Positions 27,663 through 36,195 of a stretch of DNA of 64,000 bases are shown here, piece after piece (position 1 is the stretch's first letter; each line of letters starts with the position of its first letter). The stretch comes from CPC320 sp002684375 (GTDB taxonomy: Bacteria; Pseudomonadota; Alphaproteobacteria; Rhodobacterales; Rhodobacteraceae), in the NCBI GenBank assembly GCA_965662545.1, contig CBFIHZ010000020.1:12306-76305 (forward strand), read 5' to 3'. The position numbers and the translations under genes were made by a program. The notes under the pieces were generated by a model, which ran no database searches, was not told the DNA's origin, and saw only the letters and a program-made list of their open reading frames with translations.

Positions 27663-29063
27663 CTACGTCGCGCCAAACTCTGCACTGCGCGGATGTATTT
27701 TAAGCCAAATCCCGGCATTTGAGCGTACAGTCAAATGAGCAACCGGCGTCGGTCGGTGTTCTGAGAGCGCTTCAAAGCGAAAACTCTTGAGCAACAGCGA
27801 CAATAACAGCGGGCCCTCGACCATCGCAAAACCGGCGCCAATACAGACCCGTGCACCGGTGGAGAACGGGATATAGGCGTCACGTAGACAGGCTTTGCCA
27901 TTCTCGCTGTGCCAGCGCGACGGATCAAACCCATCAGGATTATCCCAAAGCCTTATGTGCCGGTGCAGATGCCAGGGACTGATCACCATCTGACTTCCGG
28001 GCGCAATCTTGCGATTGCGAAACGTCACTGGGCACCGTGACTGGCGCACCATCATCGGCACCGGTGGATAAAGCCGCAATGTCTCGCGAAAAACGTCCCG
28101 GCTGAGTTTTAATTTCGCCACAGACCCATAATCGGGCTCGGTCAGGATGGCGGCCTCTTTTGCCACTTTATCCTGCCACTCGGGATGTGTAGCCAGCAGA
28201 TACAGCGCCCATGCCAACGCCGAGGCGCTGGTTTCATGGCCTGCCAGAAAAAATATCGCGACCTGATCCACCATTTCGTCGATTGAAAACTGCTCATTTG
28301 TCTCAGGATCACGCTGGGTCATAATCTTTGTTGCCAAATCGTCGGGGGCGGTGCCCGCAGTTATCTGGTCCATCCGCGCCCGGGTCAATTGGGCAATCAA
28401 GCGTCGGATCGAGTGGGCGGACCGACGTGTATCGCGCCTGAAAAATCCAGGCAACCAACGGGGGAACTTCAAAAAGGCTGCTATATTAAGTAAAGGTTGG
28501 CTGCGTTGATAGATTTTAAACTGCTCAAACACCTGTGCTGCGAGCTGATCGGTGATTGGCAATGAAAACAATGTTCGAAAAATCACATCTGCCGCTGCGT
28601 GGCTGGTCTCAGCCTCGATTTCGACTGGCGTTTTTAGTCCCGCGTGTTGATGTAGGCGCGCAACGGCCTGCAGACCTGCCGCCCACATCGCTGGAAAGGC
28701 CTGTCTTATCCCGATGTTTTGAAAGGCCGGGTCGATGATCCGCCGCTGACGCTGCCACTCGGCGCCATTGGTCAAAAAAACGCTATTACCCAAAAGTGGA
28801 CGCAAGCCAACGCCGATACGATCAGATTTCGGAAAATCCATCGGCTGTGTTTTTAGGACTTTTTTGATCAGTTCAGGTTGGTTTAACAGATACGATCGAA
28901 AAAACGGTGTGCGAAATTCAGCCATCCACGCCCCATAAAGCCGTTTTGGCTGTGCTGAAAGAATATCGCGTCGGAACAACGCGAGATACCGCCACAACGA
29001 AACGCTGTCTTTGCGGGCCTCTGGTTTAGGTGGCAAATCTAATGTGGGGGGGCGTCTGATCAT
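27663..29063 (-). CDS. Cytochrome P450
   Basis: Heme monooxygenase of 466 residues. The heme-ligand loop FSTGARVCIGAGFAMVEG carries the axial Cys, the I-helix oxygen motif is AIFFLAGHETSASALAW and the K-helix ExxR is in FRETLRLYPPVPMM. It is a class I bacterial P450 without fused reductase; no ferredoxin or ferredoxin reductase gene is adjacent. It overlaps the upstream hydrolase-like gene by four bases, so the two are expected to act in one pathway. Substrate unknown; the fold class resembles fatty-acid or terpene hydroxylases (inference). Confidence 0.92.
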   Translation of the reverse strand: MIRRPPTLDLPPKPEARKDSVSLWRYLALFRRDILSAQPKRLYGAWMAEFRTPFFRSYLLNQPELIKKVLKTQPMDFPKSDRIGVGLRPLLGNSVFLTNGAEWQRQRRIIDPAFQNIGIRQAFPAMWAAGLQAVARLHQHAGLKTPVEIEAETSHAAADVIFRTLFSLPITDQLAAQVFEQFKIYQRSQPLLNIAAFLKFPRWLPGFFRRDTRRSAHSIRRLIAQLTRARMDQITAGTAPDDLATKIMTQRDPETNEQFSIDEMVDQVAIFFLAGHETSASALAWALYLLATHPEWQDKVAKEAAILTEPDYGSVAKLKLSRDVFRETLRLYPPVPMMVRQSRCPVTFRNRKIAPGSQMVISPWHLHRHIRLWDNPDGFDPSRWHSENGKACLRDAYIPFSTGARVCIGAGFAMVEGPLLLSLLLKSFRFEALSEHRPTPVAHLTVRSNAGIWLKIHPRSAEFGAT

Positions 29064-30256
29064 GGGCGCACTGCCGTATATTTAGACACCGCTTCAGTGA
29101 TACATGATGGTGAAGAGGCCCGCGATCCGAGGCGCTGGCGCAACGTCAACGGCCCGGCGGTAATTTGAAAATAATCATAGTCATTGGGGCAATCAAAGGC
29201 GCAGAGATATTGAAAATGTACTCTTAAAAACCGCCAGCGAATACGTCTCCAGCGTGCAGGTGACAGCGTCTGGCTGAAAGCGGCCGAAAACACCACGGGC
29301 CAATACTGGGATACCGGGGCAACGCCGCTCACCGCCACTGGATCACACAGCGCAAAAGCACAAACATCCCCAAGCGCGCTGACATCTACCCAAGCCATTT
29401 GATCACAACCGGCCAGATATTGCAGGTCACCACGCAATCGCATCGCGTTTGGTAAAAATGACACCATCGGCACCACTTGCCCCAAGGATAGAAAGTTCAA
29501 CATTGGGCCATTTGGAGCAAGCTGGACCGTCCGCAACACATCGGCAAGAACCGATACCGCCAAATAAGCTCCGGATGAATGACCCACCACAAGCACTTCG
29601 TCCACATCCCTTTGCAGACCTTCCACAACCGCCTGTTTGAATACGGCAAGCCGCGCCTCTAGTGCGGCGGGATAGGCGCCGTTTGCCTGCGCTGAAAAGG
29701 CGTAGTCATGCATCAAATAATAAGCAAAGAAACGACTATCCAACCGCCGAAACAGCACCAGCACGCCGCCAACCACCACCACCCCGAGCGGGGCAAGCCA
29801 AGGCGAGACCATTTCCCAGAGCCCTGCCGCCATCCCCGCGCCCAAAGCGACAGCAAGCGCCAGCTGCATCACCAACATAACAACCGGATAAAGTGCGGCA
29901 AGAACCGCACCTTTGCGCAGACGTGCCAAGCGCCGCAATGACCCGCTCGCAACGTATATCCAAACCGTCGTAAGCAATTGTCTGTAGGTGGCCACAATCC
30001 CCTGTGCCATACTGCTGCGCACCAAATCTGACCATGGGAGGATCTCGAAATCGGTCCTCACTGTCTGACCCTCGATGTTTGCCTCCACGTGCCAGCCAAA
30101 CCTGCCACTGCTCAGCTTGGGATGCAGGACCATCTCAAATCCCGAAATCACCGCCTGTTTGGCCGATTGCCTGCGGTACAATTCTCGGTACCGACGCGGC
30201 GGCACCGGATCATAACCTGGAATATACAACACCAATCTGCGGCGGACTACCTGCAC
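29060..30256 (-). CDS. Alpha/beta-hydrolase-like membrane protein of unknown function
   Basis: A 398-residue protein. The start has LYIPGYDPVPPRRYRELYRR, and the middle holds two hydrophobic helices (about residues 115-165, AALYPVVMLVMQLALAVALG and PLGVVVVGGVLVLF). The nucleophile-elbow motif LVVGHSSGAYLAVSVLAD (Ser in GHSSG, near residue 228) points to the alpha/beta hydrolase fold. It is coupled to the P450 gene downstream by a four-base overlap. It may be a lipase or thioesterase-like partner, but no specific family is recognised and the other triad residues were not placed. Confidence 0.7.
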   Translation of the reverse strand: MQVVRRRLVLYIPGYDPVPPRRYRELYRRQSAKQAVISGFEMVLHPKLSSGRFGWHVEANIEGQTVRTDFEILPWSDLVRSSMAQGIVATYRQLLTTVWIYVASGSLRRLARLRKGAVLAALYPVVMLVMQLALAVALGAGMAAGLWEMVSPWLAPLGVVVVGGVLVLFRRLDSRFFAYYLMHDYAFSAQANGAYPAALEARLAVFKQAVVEGLQRDVDEVLVVGHSSGAYLAVSVLADVLRTVQLAPNGPMLNFLSLGQVVPMVSFLPNAMRLRGDLQYLAGCDQMAWVDVSALGDVCAFALCDPVAVSGVAPVSQYWPVVFSAAFSQTLSPARWRRIRWRFLRVHFQYLCAFDCPNDYDYFQITAGPLTLRQRLGSRASSPSCITEAVSKYTAVRP

Positions 30257-30324
30257 GCGCGACCCATCTTAAATTTTGAAATTACAAATATTGTGTAGGC
30301 ATGAATAAAAGCTTTTCTAAGGCA

Positions 30325-31077
30325 TCACCCCAACGTTGCCAAAGCGGGAAATGTCTCAAGCAACCAATAAGACATACTGGCAAACCCACCCGTGATCATC
30401 AACAGACCCACCGTCCATAACAACAAGCCCATAATACGTTCAATCTGGGCGGTGTGCTGTTTCATCCAACTCAGCAAGCCACCGAGACGCGGCAAATACA
30501 CCGCAACAAGCAAAAACGGCACTCCGAGCCCGCCTGCATAAACCGCCAGTAAAACCGATCCGCGAAACATTGATCCCTCGGACGCAGCCAGTGACAGAAT
30601 TGCCCCCAGTTGTGGCCCGATACAAGGTGTCCAACCAAAAGCAAACGCCAATCCGAGAATGTAGGCCCCAAATGCCGACCCACCACGATCGCCTGCATCA
30701 ACCCGCAATTCCCGGTCGAAAATTGCAATGCGATAGATGCCAACAAAATGCCCCCCCAGTATCATAACAGTCAATCCGGCGATGGTGTTGAACCAATTTT
30801 GATAGGATAAAAAAATCATACCCAAGTAGGAGGCCGTGAAACCCAACAGTAAAAACACCGTTGACAAACCCAGAACGAAAAACACCGCCGGCAAGATCGC
30901 TCGGTTGCGCCCGTCTTGTTGGGCCGATAATTCAGTCACTGAAATACCGCTCATATACGCCAGATACGGCGGTACAATAGGCAGGACACACGGGCTTAAA
31001 AACGACAGGACCCCAGCCAATAAGGCGACGGCTATCGCGGGCAATAAAGACGCATCAATAAGATCAACTGCTATCAT
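30325..31077 (-). CDS. ccdA: Cytochrome c biogenesis protein CcdA
   Basis: Thiol-disulfide transporter passing electrons from thioredoxin to the periplasm for cytochrome c maturation, 250 residues, six transmembrane helices. The redox Cys pair lies in FLSPCVLPIVPPYLAYMSG and GWTPCIGPQLGAILSLA. The ATG at 31077 gives the usual CcdA length; an upstream start at 31149 would add a Cys-rich leader unlike the family. It is divergent from tusA. Confidence 0.92.
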   Translation of the reverse strand: MIAVDLIDASLLPAIAVALLAGVLSFLSPCVLPIVPPYLAYMSGISVTELSAQQDGRNRAILPAVFFVLGLSTVFLLLGFTASYLGMIFLSYQNWFNTIAGLTVMILGGHFVGIYRIAIFDRELRVDAGDRGGSAFGAYILGLAFAFGWTPCIGPQLGAILSLAASEGSMFRGSVLLAVYAGGLGVPFLLVAVYLPRLGGLLSWMKQHTAQIERIMGLLLWTVGLLMITGGFASMSYWLLETFPALATLG

Positions 31078-31169
31078 GTGTCTGATATAAAGCAAAATTC
31101 GCGCCGCGTCACGCAATCGTCGATCACAACATTGTGGACAGATGGTCACATCCGTTCTAGGTCTGCGGT

Positions 31170-31394
31170 ATGAAAATAGTTACCCTAGATACCAAGGGCT
31201 TGCTCTGCCCTCTGCCTGTACTGAAAGTACGCAAACGGCTCAAGTCGCTCGAACCCGGCGATAAATTGAAGGTGTATGCCACAGATCCGGCTGCTTTGAT
31301 CGATATTCCGCATTTTTGCGTCGAATCAGGTCATTTCCTCGAAAGTACAAACGACGAAGACGGGGTACAGATCTATTTGATACGTCGGTCCTGA
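31170..31394 (+). CDS. TusA-like sulfurtransferase
   Basis: A 74-residue SirA/TusA-family protein. The signature is DTKGLLCPLPVLKVRKRL with the active Cys near residue 13 followed by Pro-Leu-Pro. Such proteins carry persulfide sulfur for tRNA thiolation or cofactor synthesis. Because the CPxP loop is intact, it is likely functional; no other tus gene is nearby. It ends before a shared bidirectional hairpin. Confidence 0.9.
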   Translation: MKIVTLDTKGLLCPLPVLKVRKRLKSLEPGDKLKVYATDPAALIDIPHFCVESGHFLESTNDEDGVQIYLIRRS

Positions 31395-31539
31395 AACAGA
31401 GGTTCATTAGACGCGTGGGGGTGCCCTTCCGCGCTGTTAAGCCTTGGCCAAATTTCATTATATCAATTCGCAATCTCAAACTCGGGTGTCGCTCACAAGG
31501 CGGCTGAACAGGGTCAGATCGATCTCGCCCTCAAAGTAC

Positions 31540-31571
31540 AAAATGCCGGGCTCTGAAAGACCCGACATTTT
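31540..31571. terminator. Bidirectional terminator between tusA-like and rne
   Basis: An 11-bp stem (AAAATGCCGGG and CCCGACATTTT, one G-T pair) around CTCTGAAAGA, between converging genes. A-rich and T-rich stem ends give U-runs in both directions. It lies 45 bp beyond the rne stop. Confidence 0.75.
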
Positions 31572-31615
31572 GCTATTTTTACCCACAGAAACTCCTGTGC
31601 GATTTTTGCTTTGAG

Positions 31616-34600
31616 CTATTTTCCCAAAGACCACCAACCACGCCTTTTAGGCTTGGTTGCTACCTCTGGTTCTGCTGGTTTTGCCGTGACTTCCGGTTCG
31701 GACAGTGCCGGCGCATCCACGGGTGCCACATCCACGGGTGGCGCATCCACGGGTGGCGACGTAATTGGCTGCTCAGGCTGAGGGGCCGGATCGGGATGAC
31801 CCACCAAAGTTTCAACACTACCCTCGGATACTGGCGTGGCACCCTCGGATATTGGTGCACTGATCTCGGGCGGCGTGGCCTGTGGCAGCGTGGCCTGTGG
31901 CGTCACATCGGGCGCGACTTCAGCTACAGCAACAGGCTCGGCCTTTTTGCGCCGACGACGTGGTTTTTTAACCGCTTCTGGCGCAGCGGCCTGCGCTGCA
32001 ATTTCGACCTCTGGCTCAGTCGCGCTGGTGTCAGACGTTGGTGTCTCGCCATCCGCCAAACCGACGCTTTCTGCAGCCGTCTCTTCCTTGGCCATTTTCT
32101 TAGACGCCCGCTTGCGCGGTGTGGCAGTCTTGCGACGAGCTGTTTTTTTAGGCGCTTCGTGCTCAACGGAAGGCTGCACTTCCCCTGCGCTGTCGCCCGT
32201 GATTGTCGTCTCATCAGTCCCTTGGTTGCTCAAGCCACCGTCAGGTGTCTCATTTAAAGCCACACTTGACCGGCCGTCTTGGGCGACATTTGCAGCATCA
32301 TTGTCGCTGGACGTGACAGACACTTCCGCATTTTCTGGGGCCGATTGTTCTGTCTCAGATGTAGATTGAGGCGCGGGACTATTTGATATGTCCCCAGAAG
32401 CGGCCGCCTCTGACTGTCCGGCCTCGTCATTATCGACACCGTTGGACTTACGGCGCCGCCGCCGCCGTCTGCGTTTTTTGGGTTTTTGGTCCTCACCGGC
32501 GACCGTATCCACCGTTTCATTCTCTGCAGTATCTTGTGCTTCTTTCTCAACACTTTCGGATTCGGCATCAATCTCATCCAAAATTGTACTATCTACAGAC
32601 ACAACTGCTGCGGACGGCTCAGAGATGACCCGCGTTGCGGTTTTTAGCTTTTCAATGCTGAAGTCAGGACTGACAAGCGCCGCATCGCCTTCAACACGCA
32701 CAGCCAACCCATAACGGGCCTCTATCTGGCCTATATGTTCGCGTTTTTGGTTCATCAAGAAATTGGCAATCCCGACGGGACATGTCACGACAACCTCGCG
32801 CGATCGACGCCGTACGCCCTCTTCTTCGATCTGCCGTAAAATCGCCAATGCCAAATTATCATCGGACCGGATCAAGCCGGTCCCGTGACAATGCGGACAG
32901 CCTTGCGTTGTGGCCTCTATCATTCCTGGACGCAGCCGCTGGCGACTCATTTCCATCAAGCCAAAGCCGGAAATCCGCCCAACTTGGATACGCGCGCGGT
33001 CTGTTTTCAGTTTGTCTTTGATCCGCTTCTCAACTGAAAGGTTGTTTTTGCGCTCATCCATATCGATAAAATCAATGACAATCAGACCGGCAAGATCACG
33101 CAACCGCACTTGGCGCGCAACTTCTTCGGCAGCCTCAAGATTTGTTTTTAAAGCGGTGTCCTCGATTGAGCCCTCTTTTGTCGCCCGACCAGAGTTCACA
33201 TCCACTGCCACCAATGCCTCGGTGACGCCGATGACGATATAACCGCCAGATTTCAATTGAACGACAGGATTAAACATGCTGTTGAGATAGCTCTCAACCT
33301 GAAAGCGGGCGAACAAAGGCAAAGTGTCTTGATAATTCTTAACATTTTTAGCGTGAGACGGCATGATCATCTTCATGAAGTCTTTGGCGATCCTGTATCC
33401 ACGCTCACCCTCGACCAACACCTCATCAATCTCGCGATTGTACAAATCGCGAATTGAGCGCTTGATCAGATCCCCCTCTTCATAGATCTTTGCCGGAGCG
33501 ATTGATTTCAGCGTCAACTCACGTATTTGTTCCCAGAGGCGCTGCAGATATTCATAATCGCGTTTTATCTCAGTCTTCGTGCGTTTTGCACCCGCTGTCC
33601 TGACGATCAAGCCTGCCCCTTGCGGAATTTCGATTTCACCGGCAATTTCTTTGAGTTTTTTGCGGTCGACCGCATTGGTGATCTTACGGCTGATACCGCC
33701 ACCACGGGCCGTATTTGGCATTAACACGCAGTACCGCCCTGCAAGGGATAAATACGTCGTTAGTGCAGCGCCTTTATTACCGCGTTCTTCTTTAACCACC
33801 TGAACCAATAAAATTTGCCGCACCTTGACAACTTCTTGGATCTTATAGCGACGGGCGCGAGGTTTACGCAACGGGCGAATATCTTCTTCGTCGTCTTCAT
33901 CCGCGATCGACTCGATGGTCTCATCTTTAGCAGTGGCATCGGCCGCGCGAGACGAGACCGGTTCACCCTCTTGGGTGGCGGAAACTTGTGCCTCAGTTAC
34001 GTCTGTCTCATCCGTTTCAGATGCATCCTGCGACGGCGCCGCTTTTATATCGTCAGTCGCTGCCGCAGGTGTGTTTTCGCCGGAGACATCTTCCGTCTGA
34101 ACAACACCCTTTTCATCACTGGCCTGCGCAGCTTCATCGTCAGGGGCTTTTTCGCCATCTTGCTCCGCGACCGTCTGCTCGGATATTTGCGGCGCATCAT
34201 CTGCAACGCGTGTGGTTTTAGCGTCAAACGGTCCATGGTACTCAGGGTGTTCAGAAGTTTCTTTTTGCCCAAGCTCACTGACGCTGTGCTCACCGGTATC
34301 AAGATCAATGGTTTCCATACCGTTGATCGTTGTCGAAGGCACCTCTGAAGTTGCCACCGCATCTTCTGATTTCACCGCCGCCGCCTTGCTGCGAGACCGG
34401 TTGCGTGACCATGAGCGCGCTTTTGGTTTGGGCTTGTCATCCTCGTCGTCACGGGCCTTTTGCGCTTCGGCATAGGCGCGCTCTTCTTCCATCAGCGCTT
34501 CTCGGTCGGCCACAGGGATCTGATAATAATCCGGGTGAATCTCCGAGAACGCTAGGAATCCGTGTCGGTTACCGCCATATTCAACGAACGCCGCTTGCAG

Positions 34601-34759
34601 CGACGGTTCTACCCGGGTAACTTTTGCGAGGTAAATATTGCCAGCAAGCTGGCGTTTTGCGTCTGACTCAAAATCGAATTCCTCGACTTTGGTTCCATCC
34701 ACCACCACAACCCGAGTCTCTTCGGTGTGGGTGGCATCGATAAGCATTTTTTTAGCCAT
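31616..34759 (-). CDS. rne: Ribonuclease E
   Basis: Endoribonuclease and degradosome scaffold, 1047 residues. MAKKMLIDATHTEETRVVV is the conserved N-terminus. The S1 domain is split by a long acidic insert (about residues 100-300, Asp/Glu/Ser/Thr-rich), a feature of alphaproteobacterial RNase E. The catalytic core follows (GAGLIVRTAGAKRTK, AVDVNSGRATKEGSIEDTALKTN, FIDMDERKNN) with the zinc-link CPHCHGTG. The C-terminal third alternates Ala/Pro/Glu-rich and Arg/Lys-rich tracts (PKKRRRRRRRRKSNG, KPRRRRKKAEP) for RNA and partner binding. MAKKML was chosen as start (34759) since it is the family start; an ATG 15 bases upstream is less likely. Confidence 0.95.
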   Translation of the reverse strand: MAKKMLIDATHTEETRVVVVDGTKVEEFDFESDAKRQLAGNIYLAKVTRVEPSLQAAFVEYGGNRHGFLAFSEIHPDYYQIPVADREALMEEERAYAEAQKARDDEDDKPKPKARSWSRNRSRSKAAAVKSEDAVATSEVPSTTINGMETIDLDTGEHSVSELGQKETSEHPEYHGPFDAKTTRVADDAPQISEQTVAEQDGEKAPDDEAAQASDEKGVVQTEDVSGENTPAAATDDIKAAPSQDASETDETDVTEAQVSATQEGEPVSSRAADATAKDETIESIADEDDEEDIRPLRKPRARRYKIQEVVKVRQILLVQVVKEERGNKGAALTTYLSLAGRYCVLMPNTARGGGISRKITNAVDRKKLKEIAGEIEIPQGAGLIVRTAGAKRTKTEIKRDYEYLQRLWEQIRELTLKSIAPAKIYEEGDLIKRSIRDLYNREIDEVLVEGERGYRIAKDFMKMIMPSHAKNVKNYQDTLPLFARFQVESYLNSMFNPVVQLKSGGYIVIGVTEALVAVDVNSGRATKEGSIEDTALKTNLEAAEEVARQVRLRDLAGLIVIDFIDMDERKNNLSVEKRIKDKLKTDRARIQVGRISGFGLMEMSRQRLRPGMIEATTQGCPHCHGTGLIRSDDNLALAILRQIEEEGVRRRSREVVVTCPVGIANFLMNQKREHIGQIEARYGLAVRVEGDAALVSPDFSIEKLKTATRVISEPSAAVVSVDSTILDEIDAESESVEKEAQDTAENETVDTVAGEDQKPKKRRRRRRRRKSNGVDNDEAGQSEAAASGDISNSPAPQSTSETEQSAPENAEVSVTSSDNDAANVAQDGRSSVALNETPDGGLSNQGTDETTITGDSAGEVQPSVEHEAPKKTARRKTATPRKRASKKMAKEETAAESVGLADGETPTSDTSATEPEVEIAAQAAAPEAVKKPRRRRKKAEPVAVAEVAPDVTPQATLPQATPPEISAPISEGATPVSEGSVETLVGHPDPAPQPEQPITSPPVDAPPVDVAPVDAPALSEPEVTAKPAEPEVATKPKRRGWWSLGK
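31712..31756. repeat. 15-bp tandem repeat inside rne
   Basis: Three copies of about CGCATCCACGGGTGG stand head to tail with two or three base changes. They encode repeated VDAPP/VDVAP pentads in the unstructured C-terminal tail of RNase E. In-frame copy-number change would be tolerated. Confidence 0.75.
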
Positions 34760-35153
34760 TTTATCCGTATGCACCTCGGCAAATCAGCTATTCCAAAAGG
34801 TATAAACTGACGCGGAGGGTGTCTTGTAAGGGGGATGTACAACGCGTGACAGAGCTGGCCCCAAAAGACCTGTGCCCGTTTTCTCAATCGTCTCGCGCGT
34901 TTCATCGCGTTTTTTCTCCGACAGAGGCGAGTTTGATCAACACTCTGTCCGTTTTACGCTCATCGCAACTGCGATCTGAGCAATTCTGGTGACCCGAGGG
35001 CCCACTTTTTATGATCTTCGACGCAGCGAAAAGCTCAACTGGCGCCCAATACATAGAAACTGTCATGCCTGACCCGAACAAACAGATCATGGCGTATGTT
35101 TATATACATACGTCTTCAGGCAGGGGAATTACAATGGTCAATTATGTATAGTT
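34760..35153. other. Long rne leader/promoter region without a gene
   Basis: About 390 bp upstream of rne on the minus strand, with no convincing ORF. A 7-bp inverted repeat (CGTATGT and ACATACG, 35093-35112) lies near the far end. A long 5' UTR would match the known autoregulation of rne in E. coli through its leader, but no conserved hairpin was identified by eye. Confidence 0.4.
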
Positions 35154-35178
35154 AAAAAAAGGATCATTGAAATGAACC
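35154..35178 (-). terminator. Terminator behind the beta-hydroxyacid dehydrogenase gene
   Basis: On the minus strand GGTTCATT and AATGATCC form an 8-bp stem (one T-T mismatch) around TC, followed by seven T. It lies about 50 bp behind the stop at 35225. Confidence 0.7.
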
Positions 35179-35224
35179 CTTGGGGCGGGATGGTGACGCG
35201 CCGCTGCGCCACCATTTGCGGTCA

Positions 35225-36100
35225 TCAGCCGTCAAGTGCCTTCAACCGCTTGATCAGGCTCGAAGTGTCCCAACGCCCACCGCCGATATTTTGCACATCT
35301 TTATAAAATTGATCCACAAGAGCAGTCACTGGCAAGCTGGCACCGGTCTCATCTGCTGCAGCCAGACAAATCCCCAGATCTTTACGCATCAAATCTACGG
35401 CAAACCCATGCTCGAAATGATCGTCTAGCATGGTTTGATAGCGATTGGACATCTGCCAGCTTCCAGCAGCCCCTTGACTGATCACCTCGACGACAGCCGC
35501 ACCATCAAGACCGGCCTTATCAGCAAAATGCAACGCTTCAGACAGCCCTTGTACTAAGCCCGCAATGGCAATCTGATTGCACATTTTGGTCATTTGTCCC
35601 GCACCGCTGGGCCCGATCAGCCGGCAGATCCGCGCATAGGCGCCGATCACCGGTTCGGCGGCGGCATAAGCGGCCGCATCACCGCCACACATCACCGACA
35701 ATACACCATTTTCGGCTCCGGCCTGACCACCCGAAATTGGCGCATCGATAAATTTTCCACCCCTCGCGCCCCATTGACCGGCAAGTTCTTTTGTAACTTG
35801 CGCAGACACCGTGGTGTGATCCACAAAAACTGCGCCGGGATCCATGGCAGAGAACGCACCGTTCTCACCAAGACAGACCGACCGCAGGTCATCATCATTG
35901 CCCACACAGGCCATCACAAAATCAGCCCCAGTTGCCGCAGCGGCCGGCGTCGCAGCTTGCGCACCGTTGTGATCTCTGACCCAATTGTCCGCTTTGGCCT
36001 GAGTGCGGTTATAAACCGTCACCTGATGCCCGTGGGTCTGCAGATGTCCCGCCATCGGATAGCCCATTACGCCAAGGCCTAAAAAACCTATTTTAGCCAT
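35225..36100 (-). CDS. Beta-hydroxyacid dehydrogenase (3-hydroxyisobutyrate dehydrogenase family)
   Basis: NAD(P)-dependent oxidoreductase of 291 residues. The nucleotide-binding motif GFLGLGVMGYPMAGHL is at the N-terminus, the substrate loop FIDAPISGGQAGAENG in the middle, and the catalytic Lys in MTKMCNQIAIAGLVQGL. Family members reduce tartronate semialdehyde or oxidise 3-hydroxyisobutyrate, and sequence alone does not separate these. It stands alone, with its own terminator, divergent from the acylase gene. The adjacent genes are not of valine or glyoxylate metabolism. Confidence 0.85.
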   Translation of the reverse strand: MAKIGFLGLGVMGYPMAGHLQTHGHQVTVYNRTQAKADNWVRDHNGAQAATPAAAATGADFVMACVGNDDDLRSVCLGENGAFSAMDPGAVFVDHTTVSAQVTKELAGQWGARGGKFIDAPISGGQAGAENGVLSVMCGGDAAAYAAAEPVIGAYARICRLIGPSGAGQMTKMCNQIAIAGLVQGLSEALHFADKAGLDGAAVVEVISQGAAGSWQMSNRYQTMLDDHFEHGFAVDLMRKDLGICLAAADETGASLPVTALVDQFYKDVQNIGGGRWDTSSLIKRLKALDG

Positions 36101-36195
36101 TTCATTTTCCCTTTATTGTGGTGCATTTCGACTTGCGCCCTGTTGCGCATTCCCCGCGACACACTGTAGTGAATATAATAAAAAGGTGAAGGCAT

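Noticed and set aside
31712..31756. Tandem repeats in rne as a CRISPR-like array
   Set aside because: Units are 15 bp, contiguous, without spacers and in frame within a protein gene.
34902..35090. Minus-strand ORF upstream of rne
   Set aside because: No ribosome binding site, no domain; it lies in the probable rne leader.
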